Assembly: GCA_016280485.1 (NCBI GenBank)
Contig: JAEEGU010000051.1
Span: forward strand, 136,327-200,326
Source: Bacillota bacterium
GTDB lineage: Bacteria; Bacillota; Clostridia; Peptostreptococcales; Anaerovoracaceae
DNA length: 64,000 nucleotides
Direction of reading: 5' to 3'
Position numbers and translations under genes: made by a program
Notes under the pieces: generated by a model
Told to the model about the DNA's origin: nothing
Database searches by the model: none
Seen by the model: only the letters and a program-made list of their open reading frames with translations
In this document: piece by piece, positions 8,287-18,618 of the stretch
Position numbering within the stretch: the stretch's first letter is position 1
How the letters are laid out: every line of letters begins with the position of its first letter

Positions 8287-9372
8287 TTACCTGTTGCTCT
8301 TTCGCTCCTCTTCTTCAGATTCGATGATTTTGATCATATATCGCATCGGATAAGGCAGGTTTTTCTTCAGGTTCGCCTTCAGCACGATTTCCCGTAGATA
8401 GTCATAGAGATCCGTCGTGGTAAATGACGTGGAGCTCTGCGCCTTTGCGATAACCAGGTCCCGCTCTTCCAGCGTCAAATGGAAATTGCACTTATCGAAA
8501 ATCGATCGATACAGTTCTTGCCAGGATTCTTCGCCGTTGGAACCGTTATCGATCATATTGCTCTCAGAGCTGCTCTCAAATGCGTCCGGTGCCGTCTCTC
8601 TGACCAGCTTTTCCCCGGCGTCGTTGAGATCGATGAAGGGGCCCCGGTCGTCTGCTTCATCCAGCGCGTTGCTCTTTTTAGACACCGTGATCTCCACGCC
8701 AATAACCGATCGAGCGTCGTTCGGATCCTTCGTCTTGGTGACGCTGCAATTGAGATCTGTCTTCTCGTTGATCTCTTCGATCGCAGCAGTAAAGATTTTA
8801 TCCAGGAATCTGCGCTGCTCAGGATATTTGTCTTCACAATCAAGAATCTTACGGAGATCGTCGATACTGATTTTAATGACGCGCTTGTAGTTATTCCGGA
8901 CCAGATAGGTGTACAAGTTGTAGGTGGATTCTCGCTTCATCCTGGAAATGTTCTGGAGCGTATATTTGATGTACCCGGAATTCGCCAGGTTGAAGAATAG
9001 CGCTGACCCGGTTTGGGAGCACTGGATGACGACCGTTTGCTTTTCATCTGCCTTCACAAGCGCAACATACTGAAAAGCAGGGGTGAAGAACACAGGCATC
9101 TTCTCTGTGCTGCACTTCATTGATATTCTCGACAGAGCGCCGAGCTGCTTTTCCAATGTTTTTAGATTGATCGACTTGTATGGCAGCCCGATCAGATTTG
9201 CAAACTCGCGTACAGTAAACTGCACCGGCTCCGTTGACGGTTTCAGTGGGTTGATTTTTGCCAGGTACGCATTCAGCAGCTTAATGGAATTCAATTCGAG
9301 TTTTGCTCGGTTTACCAGCTCCGTCAATTCGTGTCCCTGAGAAACCAGTTCCTTACCTGTAAATCCTGACAT
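8287..9372 (-). CDS. Replication initiator protein, Rep_3 (winged-helix) family
   Basis: FTVREFANLIGLPYKSINLKTLEKQLGALSRISMK...STYNLYTYLVRN...DDLRKILDCEDKYPEQRRFLDKIFTAAIEEINEKTDL; immediately preceded by iterons. Confidence 0.75.
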   Translation of the reverse strand: MSGFTGKELVSQGHELTELVNRAKLELNSIKLLNAYLAKINPLKPSTEPVQFTVREFANLIGLPYKSINLKTLEKQLGALSRISMKCSTEKMPVFFTPAFQYVALVKADEKQTVVIQCSQTGSALFFNLANSGYIKYTLQNISRMKRESTYNLYTYLVRNNYKRVIKISIDDLRKILDCEDKYPEQRRFLDKIFTAAIEEINEKTDLNCSVTKTKDPNDARSVIGVEITVSKKSNALDEADDRGPFIDLNDAGEKLVRETAPDAFESSSESNMIDNGSNGEESWQELYRSIFDKCNFHLTLEERDLVIAKAQSSTSFTTTDLYDYLREIVLKANLKKNLPYPMRYMIKIIESEEEERKSNR

Positions 9373-9409
9373 CTATCATCCATCCTTCTCTCTCATAGGC
9401 AGGCAGACA

Positions 9410-9495
9410 TATTGTTTACCTGCTTGTTATAGAAACCTGTTTATATCTTGTTTATTATCTATGTTTATAATGCTTGTTTATTATCTTGTTTAGGG
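9410..9495. other. AT-rich segment with repeated TTGTTTA(TTAT) units between rep and iterons; putative DNA-unwinding element
   Basis: cttgttatagaaacctgtttatatcttgtttattatctatgtttataatgcttgtttattatcttgttta. Confidence 0.45.
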
Positions 9496-9533
9496 AAACT
9501 CGGGAGATATTGCCACATCCCAAATTTCAACTA

Positions 9534-9957
9534 TATGTGACCCCTCTTTTCAGAAGGAATGTCCCCATTTTTCAGACGATTTGCCCCCGGTTTTCAGAAA
9601 GTGCGACCCTGCTTTTCAGAAGGTCTGACCCCAGTTTTCAGAGGATGTGTCCCCGCTTTTCAGAAGGTCTGACCCCAGTTTTCAGAGGATGTGACCCCGG
9701 TTTTCAGACAATGCGACCCCGCTTTTCAGAAGGTCTGACCCCGGTTTTCAGAAGATACGACCCCAACTTTCAGAAGGTGTGACCCCATTTTTCAGAAGAT
9801 GCGACCCCGCTTTTCAGAAGATGTGTCCCCGGATTTCAGAAGATATGACCCCATTTTTCAGAAGGAATATCCTTGATTTCCAGGAATATGACCCCATTTT
9901 TCAGAAACACAGGTCTGAATTGCCAAATTTGCGACCCCATTTTTCAGAAGTTATGTG
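9534..9957. repeat. Iteron array, ~18 copies of a 22-bp direct repeat (consensus TNTGACCCCNNTTTTCAGAAGG)
   Basis: Repeated tctgaccccagttttcagagga-type units at 22-bp spacing directly upstream of the Rep_3 gene. Confidence 0.9.
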
Positions 9958-9994
9958 TACCAAATTCATAATTTTTTCTGATTATAGAGGATAT

Positions 9995-10480
9995 TTAGCC
10001 AGGCAACGGCTCATAATAGTCTTTTGCGCCGTCAGATGGGAAGATTCCCCTGTGTCTGGCAGCGGAACGGTACAGTAAAAGCTGGTCATGCACGTCATAA
10101 AACGCATTGACGAACTCTTCCGGGACGAAAATCCCGCATTCATCTACTCTTACCGTTTTTCTGACATAGATTCTATCGTCCTGAAGAAATACCTGCAGGC
10201 CGGGGGTTTCGACATTGCTGGCGTTTGCCAAGATCAGTTTTTCATCTGTGGCGAGATCCTGAAATATGCCCTCCGGGATAAACCCAAGAATTTTTATTGT
10301 TTCAGCGTCATCCTCGCCGCAATCCACGACGATTCCCGCCCGTTCATTTCGCCAGGAAAACAGAGCAACGATTACGGCTTCTGTCGGAGAACTGTCAGAT
10401 GCCTCGGAGATATAACAATCGAAATTGCACGATTTGAGAATCTCGTAAACCAAATCAGCGTTTCTTCTGGTCGCTTCCAT
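9995..10480 (-). CDS. Hypothetical protein
   Basis: 161-aa ORF with consensus promoter 10532-10560 upstream. Confidence 0.6.
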   Translation of the reverse strand: MEATRRNADLVYEILKSCNFDCYISEASDSSPTEAVIVALFSWRNERAGIVVDCGEDDAETIKILGFIPEGIFQDLATDEKLILANASNVETPGLQVFLQDDRIYVRKTVRVDECGIFVPEEFVNAFYDVHDQLLLYRSAARHRGIFPSDGAKDYYEPLPG

Positions 10481-10531
10481 GGATGCTGCTTCACCTCCGG
10501 AAAATGATAAAGCAATCTTTCTATGGGTATC

Positions 10532-10560
10532 AGTATATACTATATTTAGTTTTGTGTCAA
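10532..10560 (-). promoter_or_regulatory. Promoter TTGACA-17-TATACT
   Basis: Minus: TTGACA CAAAACTAAATATAGTA TATACT. Confidence 0.8.
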
Positions 10561-10646
10561 CTTTCGGGCAGAATTTGTCGTTGAATGCCGCATCACCGCC
10601 TCTGTGAAAGAAGCGGTGATATTGTTCAGATATAGAATGATTTCAC

Positions 10647-11555
10647 TCAAACGCCATCATCTGACTCTTCCAACATCTGTCTGACTGCTTCCAACATTCC
10701 CGGGCTCGGAGGATCATCATGGCGTATATAGCCGGCTCTCCGGTTTACGTTTTTGGAAACAGTCGGTTTCCGATCTTTCACAAGAACCTGTTCTCTCGTG
10801 TAAAGGCCTTGCGTGTTCCAGCGCTCCAGAATGCTGTTCATGTACTTCCATGTCAGGCATCCGGTGTTCTCACAGGTTCTTTCATAAGCAAGTCGAATCA
10901 CGTCTTTTGAGAAACCCATTTTGATCCATGCGTCCAGGTATCTCTCCTCTGCCGGCGTGATCCGTCTACCTGTGAGACCCATCATCTCATAAAGCTCTTT
11001 CAGTGCAGCATTTTCGATTTTGCCGCCCTGGATATACCGGGCGGCTTTTTCCAATGTGTTGATTTGCTGCTCTGACCAGCGCCGGGCCTCCAGTTCAATC
11101 ATCTTGACGGAGGGCCTCTCCCCTATTCTTCTGTTCATAGAGTTGTGGATCAAAACACCCAGAACATCCGCTGGAAGGCCGAGCTGTTCCCGCATAGTGA
11201 GAAGTGACCTTAGTTCATCGTTCGTCAGCTTCCTGCCAATACACCTTTGAACTTCTTCGATGAAGATTTTGGTGCTTCGCTCGTTGTTTTCCTCCGGCCT
11301 TCGGAGGTCCTGCTTTCTCTCGCCCTGGTTCAGCCATCCGCTATTGAATGCGCTTTCTTTTCCAAGTCCGAGCTGCTGCAGGAGTGAAGCTGCGCATTTC
11401 AAACGCGGCTCTGCAAATCCGGTAAGCGCATCGTCGAGCCTTGCTTCGCGGCAAAGATAGAGCAAAGCGCTGTCACCGTTTCCTGCGGTTAGCAGCCTTC
11501 GGATCGTGGCAACCGTCAGCACCACTTCCGTCGTTTCTGTGTTTTTCATTTCCAT
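10647..11555 (-). CDS. DnaD-domain-like replication protein
   Basis: ...ITPAEERYLDAWIKMGFSKDVIRLAYERTCENTGCLTWKYMNSILERWNTQGLYT: DnaD C-terminal signature. Confidence 0.7.
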   Translation of the reverse strand: MEMKNTETTEVVLTVATIRRLLTAGNGDSALLYLCREARLDDALTGFAEPRLKCAASLLQQLGLGKESAFNSGWLNQGERKQDLRRPEENNERSTKIFIEEVQRCIGRKLTNDELRSLLTMREQLGLPADVLGVLIHNSMNRRIGERPSVKMIELEARRWSEQQINTLEKAARYIQGGKIENAALKELYEMMGLTGRRITPAEERYLDAWIKMGFSKDVIRLAYERTCENTGCLTWKYMNSILERWNTQGLYTREQVLVKDRKPTVSKNVNRRAGYIRHDDPPSPGMLEAVRQMLEESDDGV

Positions 11556-11567
11556 GGCTTCGCAATC

Positions 11568-13022
11568 TCATGCTCCGCGGTAAAGGCGTAGGAGCTGCGC
11601 TGTCAGCTTCCCCTTCTCAACGGCCAGTCGAAGCTGATTTTCATCAAAGGATATTGTCAGACTGTCTCCGATGATTTCACATAGCTTCGCAAATTCATCT
11701 GGGGTAAGCTGGATTCTTGCCTTGTGTAACGTCAGCTTCGCAATATTATCTATGGACTGCGGGATCTGCGGCAGCGAGTCTTTGCACGCATTGACTACGG
11801 AGTTTACCCACATAGCAACGGAACTTGTACTCATTACGTTATCCATCAGGCAGTAATCTGTAGATCGCTGCGCGTTGATTGAGGGAATCAGATTGTACGC
11901 GCATTTTGATTTTTCCAGCAGAAACAGAAATTTGGTGTTTGGCATGACACTGACAAACCCCCACATATCCGAGTCGCTGGAGGAGATCACGAATGCCGGC
12001 ACATTATTCCGGTAAAACTCTTCATTTACACGGGCCGAGATCCGCAGATCTACGAGGGACTTCCCTGTGAGCATACGATCTACTACTTCATGTTCTATGG
12101 TGATCCCCGTTCCAACGTAGTTTTTGAAGATGCCCCACGCGATTGATGATTTTGCGTCGTCGACAAGAATAATCTTTGCAATCTTTTTGCGCAACCCAGG
12201 TTCTATCTGGTTGATTGCTGCGCACAACTTGTAAGGATCGGCGTTTTCACAATCCACGATGATAACCGTGCGTGTGTTTTGGGAGATGAATGTGTTCAGT
12301 GAGCTTCGCACCGCCGCAGTCTGAATGCTGTCTTCAACCTGGTCATCATCTCCTGACAGTCTGATCATAAACGCCCGGTCATTTTTCATGGCGGCAACGA
12401 TCTTTTTTTGCGGGATGTTGGCATAGACGCCAACGGGACAGTTTCCGTTTATAAAGGGCTTTGCTTCGCGCTCTATGCTGTTTGCAACAGATCCGTTCGG
12501 CATGAGTACAGCGGATTTTATGATCTCCCAATACTCCGGCGAAACTGCCGTTTTGCAGTTGTTTATGCGATTTCCTATTTCCGTATTGATCGTAGACAGA
12601 TATCCCAATAACGCTCCTTGCTTTTTCAGAAGCGGACCGTTTACGCCTTGCAGTTGTTTTAATATTTCGCTTATCGTTGGCGTACTGGACCATAAGGTCT
12701 TTTTTTGGAGATTGATGTTTTCATAGGCCACAGTCCAGTTTTGAATTAAATGGTTTCTTAATGCCGTTAACGCCCGGACTATTCTGGCCGCTTTATTCTG
12801 GTGTAATAATTCCCAGGCTTCTTCGTCAAGAACTATATCGTTTGCCTGAATCGCTTCGCTTTCGGCTCCGCACAAAAATAGAAACTGCGTTACAAGCGTA
12901 TGCTTATCGGCAATGGAACTGAAATCTGTAATAGGAATCTCCCCCTTTTTTCGATTTTTAGTAAAAATTAAATCGAAAAAATAATATTCGAAAATAATTT
13001 TCTGTAGTATTTTTTTTGCCAA
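11568..13022 (-). CDS. NYN/PIN-like domain protein (putative nuclease)
   Basis: TVIIVDCENADPYKLCAAI ... VDLRISARVNEEFYRNNVPAFVISSSDSDMWGFV acidic motifs. Confidence 0.5.
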   Translation of the reverse strand: MAKKILQKIIFEYYFFDLIFTKNRKKGEIPITDFSSIADKHTLVTQFLFLCGAESEAIQANDIVLDEEAWELLHQNKAARIVRALTALRNHLIQNWTVAYENINLQKKTLWSSTPTISEILKQLQGVNGPLLKKQGALLGYLSTINTEIGNRINNCKTAVSPEYWEIIKSAVLMPNGSVANSIEREAKPFINGNCPVGVYANIPQKKIVAAMKNDRAFMIRLSGDDDQVEDSIQTAAVRSSLNTFISQNTRTVIIVDCENADPYKLCAAINQIEPGLRKKIAKIILVDDAKSSIAWGIFKNYVGTGITIEHEVVDRMLTGKSLVDLRISARVNEEFYRNNVPAFVISSSDSDMWGFVSVMPNTKFLFLLEKSKCAYNLIPSINAQRSTDYCLMDNVMSTSSVAMWVNSVVNACKDSLPQIPQSIDNIAKLTLHKARIQLTPDEFAKLCEIIGDSLTISFDENQLRLAVEKGKLTAQLLRLYRGA

Positions 13023-14350
13023 TCGTAACAGGCAATTAGGACGTTTCGCTTCGCTTCTCCAGTGATCGAGATTTCCCCAATATATTCCGTTTCATAAAGC
13101 CAGTAGTAGAGCTTACTGATTTTTACCAAATCCATTTCATATCCCAAAAAAACCGGGATTGCCTGATTGACCGCATCATTCACTGCAAAGACCTTGAATG
13201 TGTCCGTGAAAGCGTAACGCTCGACCGTATCAGTTGGAAAATCCGTCAGAGACATTTTTTCAACTTCTTCATGAACGACGATTCTAAATTTCGGAAACTG
13301 TGCTTCAATTTGGGTCTTCGCCAAGGTCGCATAGGTGTCTTCATCGGGTGACGCGAGGATTTCACAGATCTGGGCCGCTGCCTCCTGATTTTCAAATACT
13401 GCGTAAAGTCGCTTGTACGGCTTCGCAATATTCGCGTAGTTGCTTGACCCGGAATCGGAGAAGCTCCTTCTTGTCCGAACGTCGACTCCATGTGATGATC
13501 GGATGATGTTCAAGAACTCGGAATCTTTTGAAATCACCATCATGGCAGAAGAAATTTCCGCACTTCCGAATCCGGTGATTGCTGCTGCGTTACGGAGCAT
13601 TAAAAGGGTCTCATTCTTGATTTTGGATATCCAGCGAGTGCCATTTGCGGACACCGTATGATAAACAGCAATGACCTGGCTCTTCGTAAAAATCGCGCCG
13701 ACCAAGTTATCTTTGTCAGCGTTCTTACCGGAGCTTAATTCATTCTTCAAGAAGAATTGAGGCGTTTCAAAAATGGTCTCTATCGGTAGCGAGGAAAGCT
13801 TTTCTACCTGTGAAGAAAGCGCTTCGCAAATTTCCGTTATTTGGGCTTCGCCCCGACTGCGAGGGGTGGGTGTCTTGACCCTTTGATCTCCCGGGGCGGC
13901 GATTCCCGCCTGCCGGAAGAGAACGGTGACTCCCTGCTTGATTCTCTCGACATTGAAGATATCCGACCTTGACGACGCCCTTCCCCAAGGAGAATTGTAG
14001 GAAACGCTTAACGGAAAATCAGCAACAAGCGGAAGCGAAATACCCATGCTTCTCAGACAGAACAGAAAGTGGTTGAAGCCCAAAGGCGTCATTTCGTAGA
14101 CGATACAGCCAATTTCTTTATTCCATCTTGTCGCACATTCGTAATCAACGTATGTCCAAGTTCCCTTATTTCTTCCTTCACAAATCACCCGCTTTTTGAT
14201 GTATTCACTCTTCGTCATTCGAAGAAGCGTACGCTTAATCGTATCACGATCTGAAGTGTTTTTTGCGTGTGAAAGGATTGCCGATTCCGAACAGACGCGA
14301 TAAGGTAAAAGGGCGTAAAGCGATATGATTTCAGACTCTAATTTGTTCAA
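12968..14350 (-). CDS. Hypothetical protein with N-terminal winged-helix-like region
   Basis: 460-aa ORF; overlaps the start of 11568-13022 by 55 nt. Confidence 0.55.
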   Translation of the reverse strand: MNKLESEIISLYALLPYRVCSESAILSHAKNTSDRDTIKRTLLRMTKSEYIKKRVICEGRNKGTWTYVDYECATRWNKEIGCIVYEMTPLGFNHFLFCLRSMGISLPLVADFPLSVSYNSPWGRASSRSDIFNVERIKQGVTVLFRQAGIAAPGDQRVKTPTPRSRGEAQITEICEALSSQVEKLSSLPIETIFETPQFFLKNELSSGKNADKDNLVGAIFTKSQVIAVYHTVSANGTRWISKIKNETLLMLRNAAAITGFGSAEISSAMMVISKDSEFLNIIRSSHGVDVRTRRSFSDSGSSNYANIAKPYKRLYAVFENQEAAAQICEILASPDEDTYATLAKTQIEAQFPKFRIVVHEEVEKMSLTDFPTDTVERYAFTDTFKVFAVNDAVNQAIPVFLGYEMDLVKISKLYYWLYETEYIGEISITGEAKRNVLIACYDWQKKYYRKLFSNIIFSI

Positions 14351-14532
14351 ATTTTAACCCCCTTTTTCTGATGCAGAAATATTACGGACGAGGGCTGGAT
14401 TTTTCTTCTGATTTTTTCCCGTTAAAAATCCGGAAAAGCGAAGTAAAAATCAAGGAAAATCAAGTGCCGATTTTTGAACGGATTTTACTGTTTTGGAAAA
14501 CCGCGCATTTCGTATATAAAGTTTTTGTCAAC

Positions 14533-15204
14533 CTACGTTTGACTTTTTATCGCTTTTTCTGCGTCCAGAAAGAGCGTTTGGAGGCTCTGTTTGGACAACG
14601 CCGAAGACCCGTCCAGGACGGCCAAGTATAATCCAGAGCGCAGTTCTTGAAGGTCGGTTGAGAACATCACGTAGCCCAGAGAAAGGCCGTCGTCTTCGAT
14701 TCCAAGAACACTTCCGATCGTGTCGATAATGGGCTTGATGTAAAAGTTGTCGTGGTCGGTTACGGGCCTCTTTTTTTGTACAAACAGGAAACCTGCGGTG
14801 TGCTCTCCCGGGGCGGGTCTCAACTCGCATCTGTGGACAGACATCAGCTCGCGGAGCTCGCAGCGGTATGCGTAAGCTCTCAGCGACGAAGGTGCAGCGT
14901 TGTTGTACGGCAGCGGCATGTGAAGCAGCAGAGGATCAGAATTCAGCAGCCGAACATTACCGCCAGTCGTGTGTTCTGATTTCGGCGCCGGATCCTCGCA
15001 GGGCAAATTTGCGGTAACATCCAGAAGTCGTTGGTATGCTGCACTTATGCGAAAATTTATCTGTGCGGCAATTCGTGCGTAATCAGCCGGATCAGGATAA
15101 TCCTTGCAGAGCTTCTCGCCAAGCGGGGGCAGCAGAACTACGGTATCACGGAATTCTTTTGCCGCTAAAAGGAGCTCCGCCTTGTTTATGCTGCGCTCAG
15201 CCAT
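14533..15204 (-). CDS. Hypothetical protein (start MAERSINKAELLLAAKEF)
   Basis: ATGGCTGA overlap with the stop of 15197-15787 suggests translational coupling. Confidence 0.5.
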   Translation of the reverse strand: MAERSINKAELLLAAKEFRDTVVLLPPLGEKLCKDYPDPADYARIAAQINFRISAAYQRLLDVTANLPCEDPAPKSEHTTGGNVRLLNSDPLLLHMPLPYNNAAPSSLRAYAYRCELRELMSVHRCELRPAPGEHTAGFLFVQKKRPVTDHDNFYIKPIIDTIGSVLGIEDDGLSLGYVMFSTDLQELRSGLYLAVLDGSSALSKQSLQTLFLDAEKAIKSQT

Positions 15205-15787
15205 ACTGGAAAAAATTTGCAGAACCGACATCGTCCAGGACTGCGTAAAGTTCGAACATCCGACTCTCACAGATATCTTCGATAACCTTGAGATTCGGTA
15301 CAACAGCGATGTGTCCCACCGTGTCTTCCCGGGTAATGTTTCGGTTCGAACGCTGGACCATCAAAGAATCAATGACGCTGTTCTTGGTAAGCTGATCGAA
15401 CCAGGTAATATCGTAAGCACGGTTTGTTTCCAGAAACGGGTTCTTCGAAACGTCATCGCCGGTAATGAACATCAAGAGGGACGGGTATCTGCAAAAGCGG
15501 AATTCCAGGATAGAATCGGGATGCAGCGAGCAGAACGTATTGAGCACTTTTTTCATCGCTTCGGCGTATCCTTTGTCCAGGGGGCGATGATTGTAAGTTG
15601 TGATATAGTCGTTATTGTTCGGGTCGAATCTGCACTTGTGGTTGCGGATCAGATTGCCGATATGAAAGTCGATTGTATCCTTGGGGTTGCCCGTTTGCCC
15701 AAAGAAGCGCAGGACGTTGAAATATGATATTCTCCGCGCTGTGATAATCAGGTATTCAATGTTGTCGGCAAGCATCTTATACTTCAC
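15197..15787 (-). CDS. Hypothetical protein
   Basis: 196-aa ORF. Confidence 0.5.
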   Translation of the reverse strand: MKYKMLADNIEYLIITARRISYFNVLRFFGQTGNPKDTIDFHIGNLIRNHKCRFDPNNNDYITTYNHRPLDKGYAEAMKKVLNTFCSLHPDSILEFRFCRYPSLLMFITGDDVSKNPFLETNRAYDITWFDQLTKNSVIDSLMVQRSNRNITREDTVGHIAVVPNLKVIEDICESRMFELYAVLDDVGSANFFQYG

Positions 15788-15993
15788 AGATAAACACTCT
15801 CCTTCTGCAACTGAATCGTTGCGAAATTGTCAAAAACGTAAAAAGCAAGTCCAATAGATGCCGGCGAACGTCGGTTTTATAATTTTTTTAGGTGCGTTAG
15901 CCGCTTGCTTATGTACGTTATATAGGGACTTTATTACGGGATCGTTTGCTGATATGTGCGTTATTTCGAGAATACCGCACCGTCTGATTTATT

Positions 15994-16047
15994 CCATTTT
16001 TTGCCAATGTGCGCTTCCGATAAGGTTGCGCACATTGGCGAAAATGG
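15994..16047. repeat. Long near-perfect inverted repeat (~20-bp arms, 13-nt loop)
   Basis: CCATTTTTTGCCAATGTGCGC-TTCCGATAAGGTT-GCGCACATTGGCGAAAATGG. Confidence 0.8.
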
Positions 16048-16092
16048 TTTTTCATTACTCGGTACGCTTGTCTTGTGGCTGCGTTCTGTACT

Positions 16093-18618
16093 CTAATAGT
16101 TCGTTAGCTGGCGGAGCTCTTCCGCGGAAGTTGTAACGAGGTTGTGTTCTGTCCTTGATGCGTCAACGTGCATCAAAACCCGGGAAGAACCTGCGCAGAG
16201 CAGGGCGTCGCCGGTGTGGAATTTTACGATCTGGTCGGCCTCCGTGTTGGTAAGGCCGAAAACAGATTGCAGCGAACCGATATCTGCCGCTTTGTTTTTC
16301 AGCAGGAAGTTAATAGCACTGTTGCCGATAACGTCAGCAGCATCCGCTTCTGTCGAGAAGAATCCGGCAAGGTTCTGTGTCGCTCCAACGACGCCGCCGC
16401 CGTAGCCTCTGATTAAACGCCAAATTCTCTTAATGAAGTTTCGACACAGCACCGGCGCGTCAGAGCCGAGGAGTTTCCAAACCTCGTCGATGAAAATGAT
16501 TTTGTTTGCGGTGGGATCCTCCAGGACCTTCGACCAAATGTAGTCAAGGGCGATGAACATGCCAAGCGGTACAAGATCATCTGGAAGCTGCGATACGTCA
16601 ATCGCAACATATTTATTTTCCAGATCTACGTTGGTCTGCTGGTTGAAGGAGTGCAGAGATCCGGTCGGATCGACAAAGCGATTGAGCGCACCCGCCAGGC
16701 GTTCGGCCTGTCTCCCCTGCTGTCTTAACGCGGTCTGAACATCGCCGAGCACCGGCATACGCTTGTACTGCCCCGGACGGTTCGGATCCTCCAGTGAACG
16801 GTTGTTGGCTGTTATGCCGTATCGCTCATAGGCTGCCACAAGCGCCTTATCCAGACATTGTTGCTCTACGACGGAAATATCCGGAACCAGGAGTCGGAAA
16901 AAGATGTGGAGCTGCTGGATCTTTGCTACGAGAATAGAATCGTTTGATTCTGCATCTCCATAAAGCGTTTTCGCATTAGTCGTATCCTGTTTCCGGATTC
17001 CGAGGACATTGATGTTTTGAGGAGAACCGCCGCCCAAACGTATATACTGGCCTCCGATTGCTCTGCACGGGCGGATGAACTCATGTCCTTTTTCCGGCGC
17101 AATCACAAACGTCTGGATCTGCCTTGTGCGGAAACGCAGCGCCATGTTTTGCAGCAAATAGGATTTGCCGGCTCCAGACATACCAAGGATAGTCATATTC
17201 CCGTTCTGATACTTATGAGCATTGAACGGGTCCAGGAATATCAGGCTCTCATTTTTGGCGTTACGGCCCAGGAATATCCCTCGTTCGTCGTTGATATCAG
17301 GGGACGAAAACGGATACATGGTTGCAACGGAGCTGGTAAGAGCGTTCCTTCGCATTGCCTTGAAAAGCGTGGGTTCAATACTGCAAAGAGGCAAGCTGGC
17401 TCTGAAAGCATCCAACTGGCGGAATCGGAACGGAAGCAGGTCGATGTCCATTGACTTACAGTAGGAGCGCATCTGCCGCACCTTCCACTCCAATTCCTCC
17501 TTACTGTTCGCGGCGATCGTGACCATGATGCCAAAGTAGAAGAAATCCTCCCCGGCTGCCAGACCTGATTTAATCAGCTCACCGGCCCGGACCATGTTGG
17601 CCATCATGTAGTAGTTTGGATTGGATGCCTGGGCGTTGTCCAGATTCGATCTGTTATTGTTATGGATATACCGAAGCCTGCGCTGAACCTTGTCCGGGGT
17701 CTCCTTCTGGAGAAAAATATCTACGTCAATTTCCGAACCTGCGTCGATCAAGAACGTCAGCCAGCCGCCAATTACACGGGAAGGGAGCGAACGGCCGGGA
17801 ATGTAGCAGAAGGAGTAGAACTTCCCGTCCACCAGCATTTCGGTTGAGGAAAACTTCGTGTTAATCTTCTCCGGAGAAATGATATTAGTTACCGGAAGGA
17901 TTGCGTCCTCTTCCATCCCATAGGCCTGGAGAAACTCCATGAAAGCGGCCTGTCTGCGGTCTTCATATGTCATGATCTCGCTTTTCCCGCGTGAGTAGAT
18001 TTCGTACAGGTACGAGAGCTGCTGTTCGCCAGCGTCTACGTCGGGAGGGTTAATCAACGTATTTCCGCAGTTGCTTAAAGCGGAGGTAATTGCCCGTTCT
18101 TTTGCAAGCATGTGCTGGACAATATCACTGTACGTTGGCTTTTTATTCCCGAAGGCCGTACGATCCATCTCAAAAATAACAAAAAATTGTCTTGAAACAC
18201 CTCTTTCCCGTCCGACCTGCTCAACCAGGCTGATTTGCTCCTGCTGCAGGATTTTACAGTTTGCGTTTCTTTCCTGACGCATATCTGCCTGAAGCTGCTG
18301 TACATACCCTTCCGTATCCGCAGGTCGAGTGACTACCTTGATCTGCGCTTTAGGCGGAAGGATACGGATAAAGCCTGCAAAGTCAGCAATCACGCCGTTC
18401 TGGTCTGTCGCGGATCTTAATAGAAAATTGATCGGAGTAAATTGAAGGATTTTAACATACCGATGATCTTTTGTAATAATAATGCCGTCAGCAGTTACCT
18501 CTTCTACCTGACAGAAATCCTGGGTGGAAGTGATCTGGATTTTCTTTTCCGCGTTAGCCACCAAAGTCACCCCCGAAAATATCATTGTCGCCAACCAGGA
18601 GCACGTCGTTGACTTCAT
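16093..18618 (-). CDS. virB4: VirB4-family conjugative ATPase (true start may be internal, near 18.57 kb)
   Basis: Walker A GMSGAGKSYLLQNMALR; KIIFIDEVWKLL; GGVVGATQNLAGF. Confidence 0.85.
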   Translation of the reverse strand: MKSTTCSWLATMIFSGVTLVANAEKKIQITSTQDFCQVEEVTADGIIITKDHRYVKILQFTPINFLLRSATDQNGVIADFAGFIRILPPKAQIKVVTRPADTEGYVQQLQADMRQERNANCKILQQEQISLVEQVGRERGVSRQFFVIFEMDRTAFGNKKPTYSDIVQHMLAKERAITSALSNCGNTLINPPDVDAGEQQLSYLYEIYSRGKSEIMTYEDRRQAAFMEFLQAYGMEEDAILPVTNIISPEKINTKFSSTEMLVDGKFYSFCYIPGRSLPSRVIGGWLTFLIDAGSEIDVDIFLQKETPDKVQRRLRYIHNNNRSNLDNAQASNPNYYMMANMVRAGELIKSGLAAGEDFFYFGIMVTIAANSKEELEWKVRQMRSYCKSMDIDLLPFRFRQLDAFRASLPLCSIEPTLFKAMRRNALTSSVATMYPFSSPDINDERGIFLGRNAKNESLIFLDPFNAHKYQNGNMTILGMSGAGKSYLLQNMALRFRTRQIQTFVIAPEKGHEFIRPCRAIGGQYIRLGGGSPQNINVLGIRKQDTTNAKTLYGDAESNDSILVAKIQQLHIFFRLLVPDISVVEQQCLDKALVAAYERYGITANNRSLEDPNRPGQYKRMPVLGDVQTALRQQGRQAERLAGALNRFVDPTGSLHSFNQQTNVDLENKYVAIDVSQLPDDLVPLGMFIALDYIWSKVLEDPTANKIIFIDEVWKLLGSDAPVLCRNFIKRIWRLIRGYGGGVVGATQNLAGFFSTEADAADVIGNSAINFLLKNKAADIGSLQSVFGLTNTEADQIVKFHTGDALLCAGSSRVLMHVDASRTEHNLVTTSAEELRQLTNY

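Noticed and set aside
9534-9957. Possible CRISPR array
   Set aside because: 22-bp units are contiguous with no unique spacers; no cas genes nearby; fits iterons.
9474-10078. Plus-strand ORFs of 102 and 99 aa with 22-residue repeats (RFSEGLTPVFRR...)
   Set aside because: They are translations of the 22-bp iterons (66 bp = 22 codons), with no RBS or known family.
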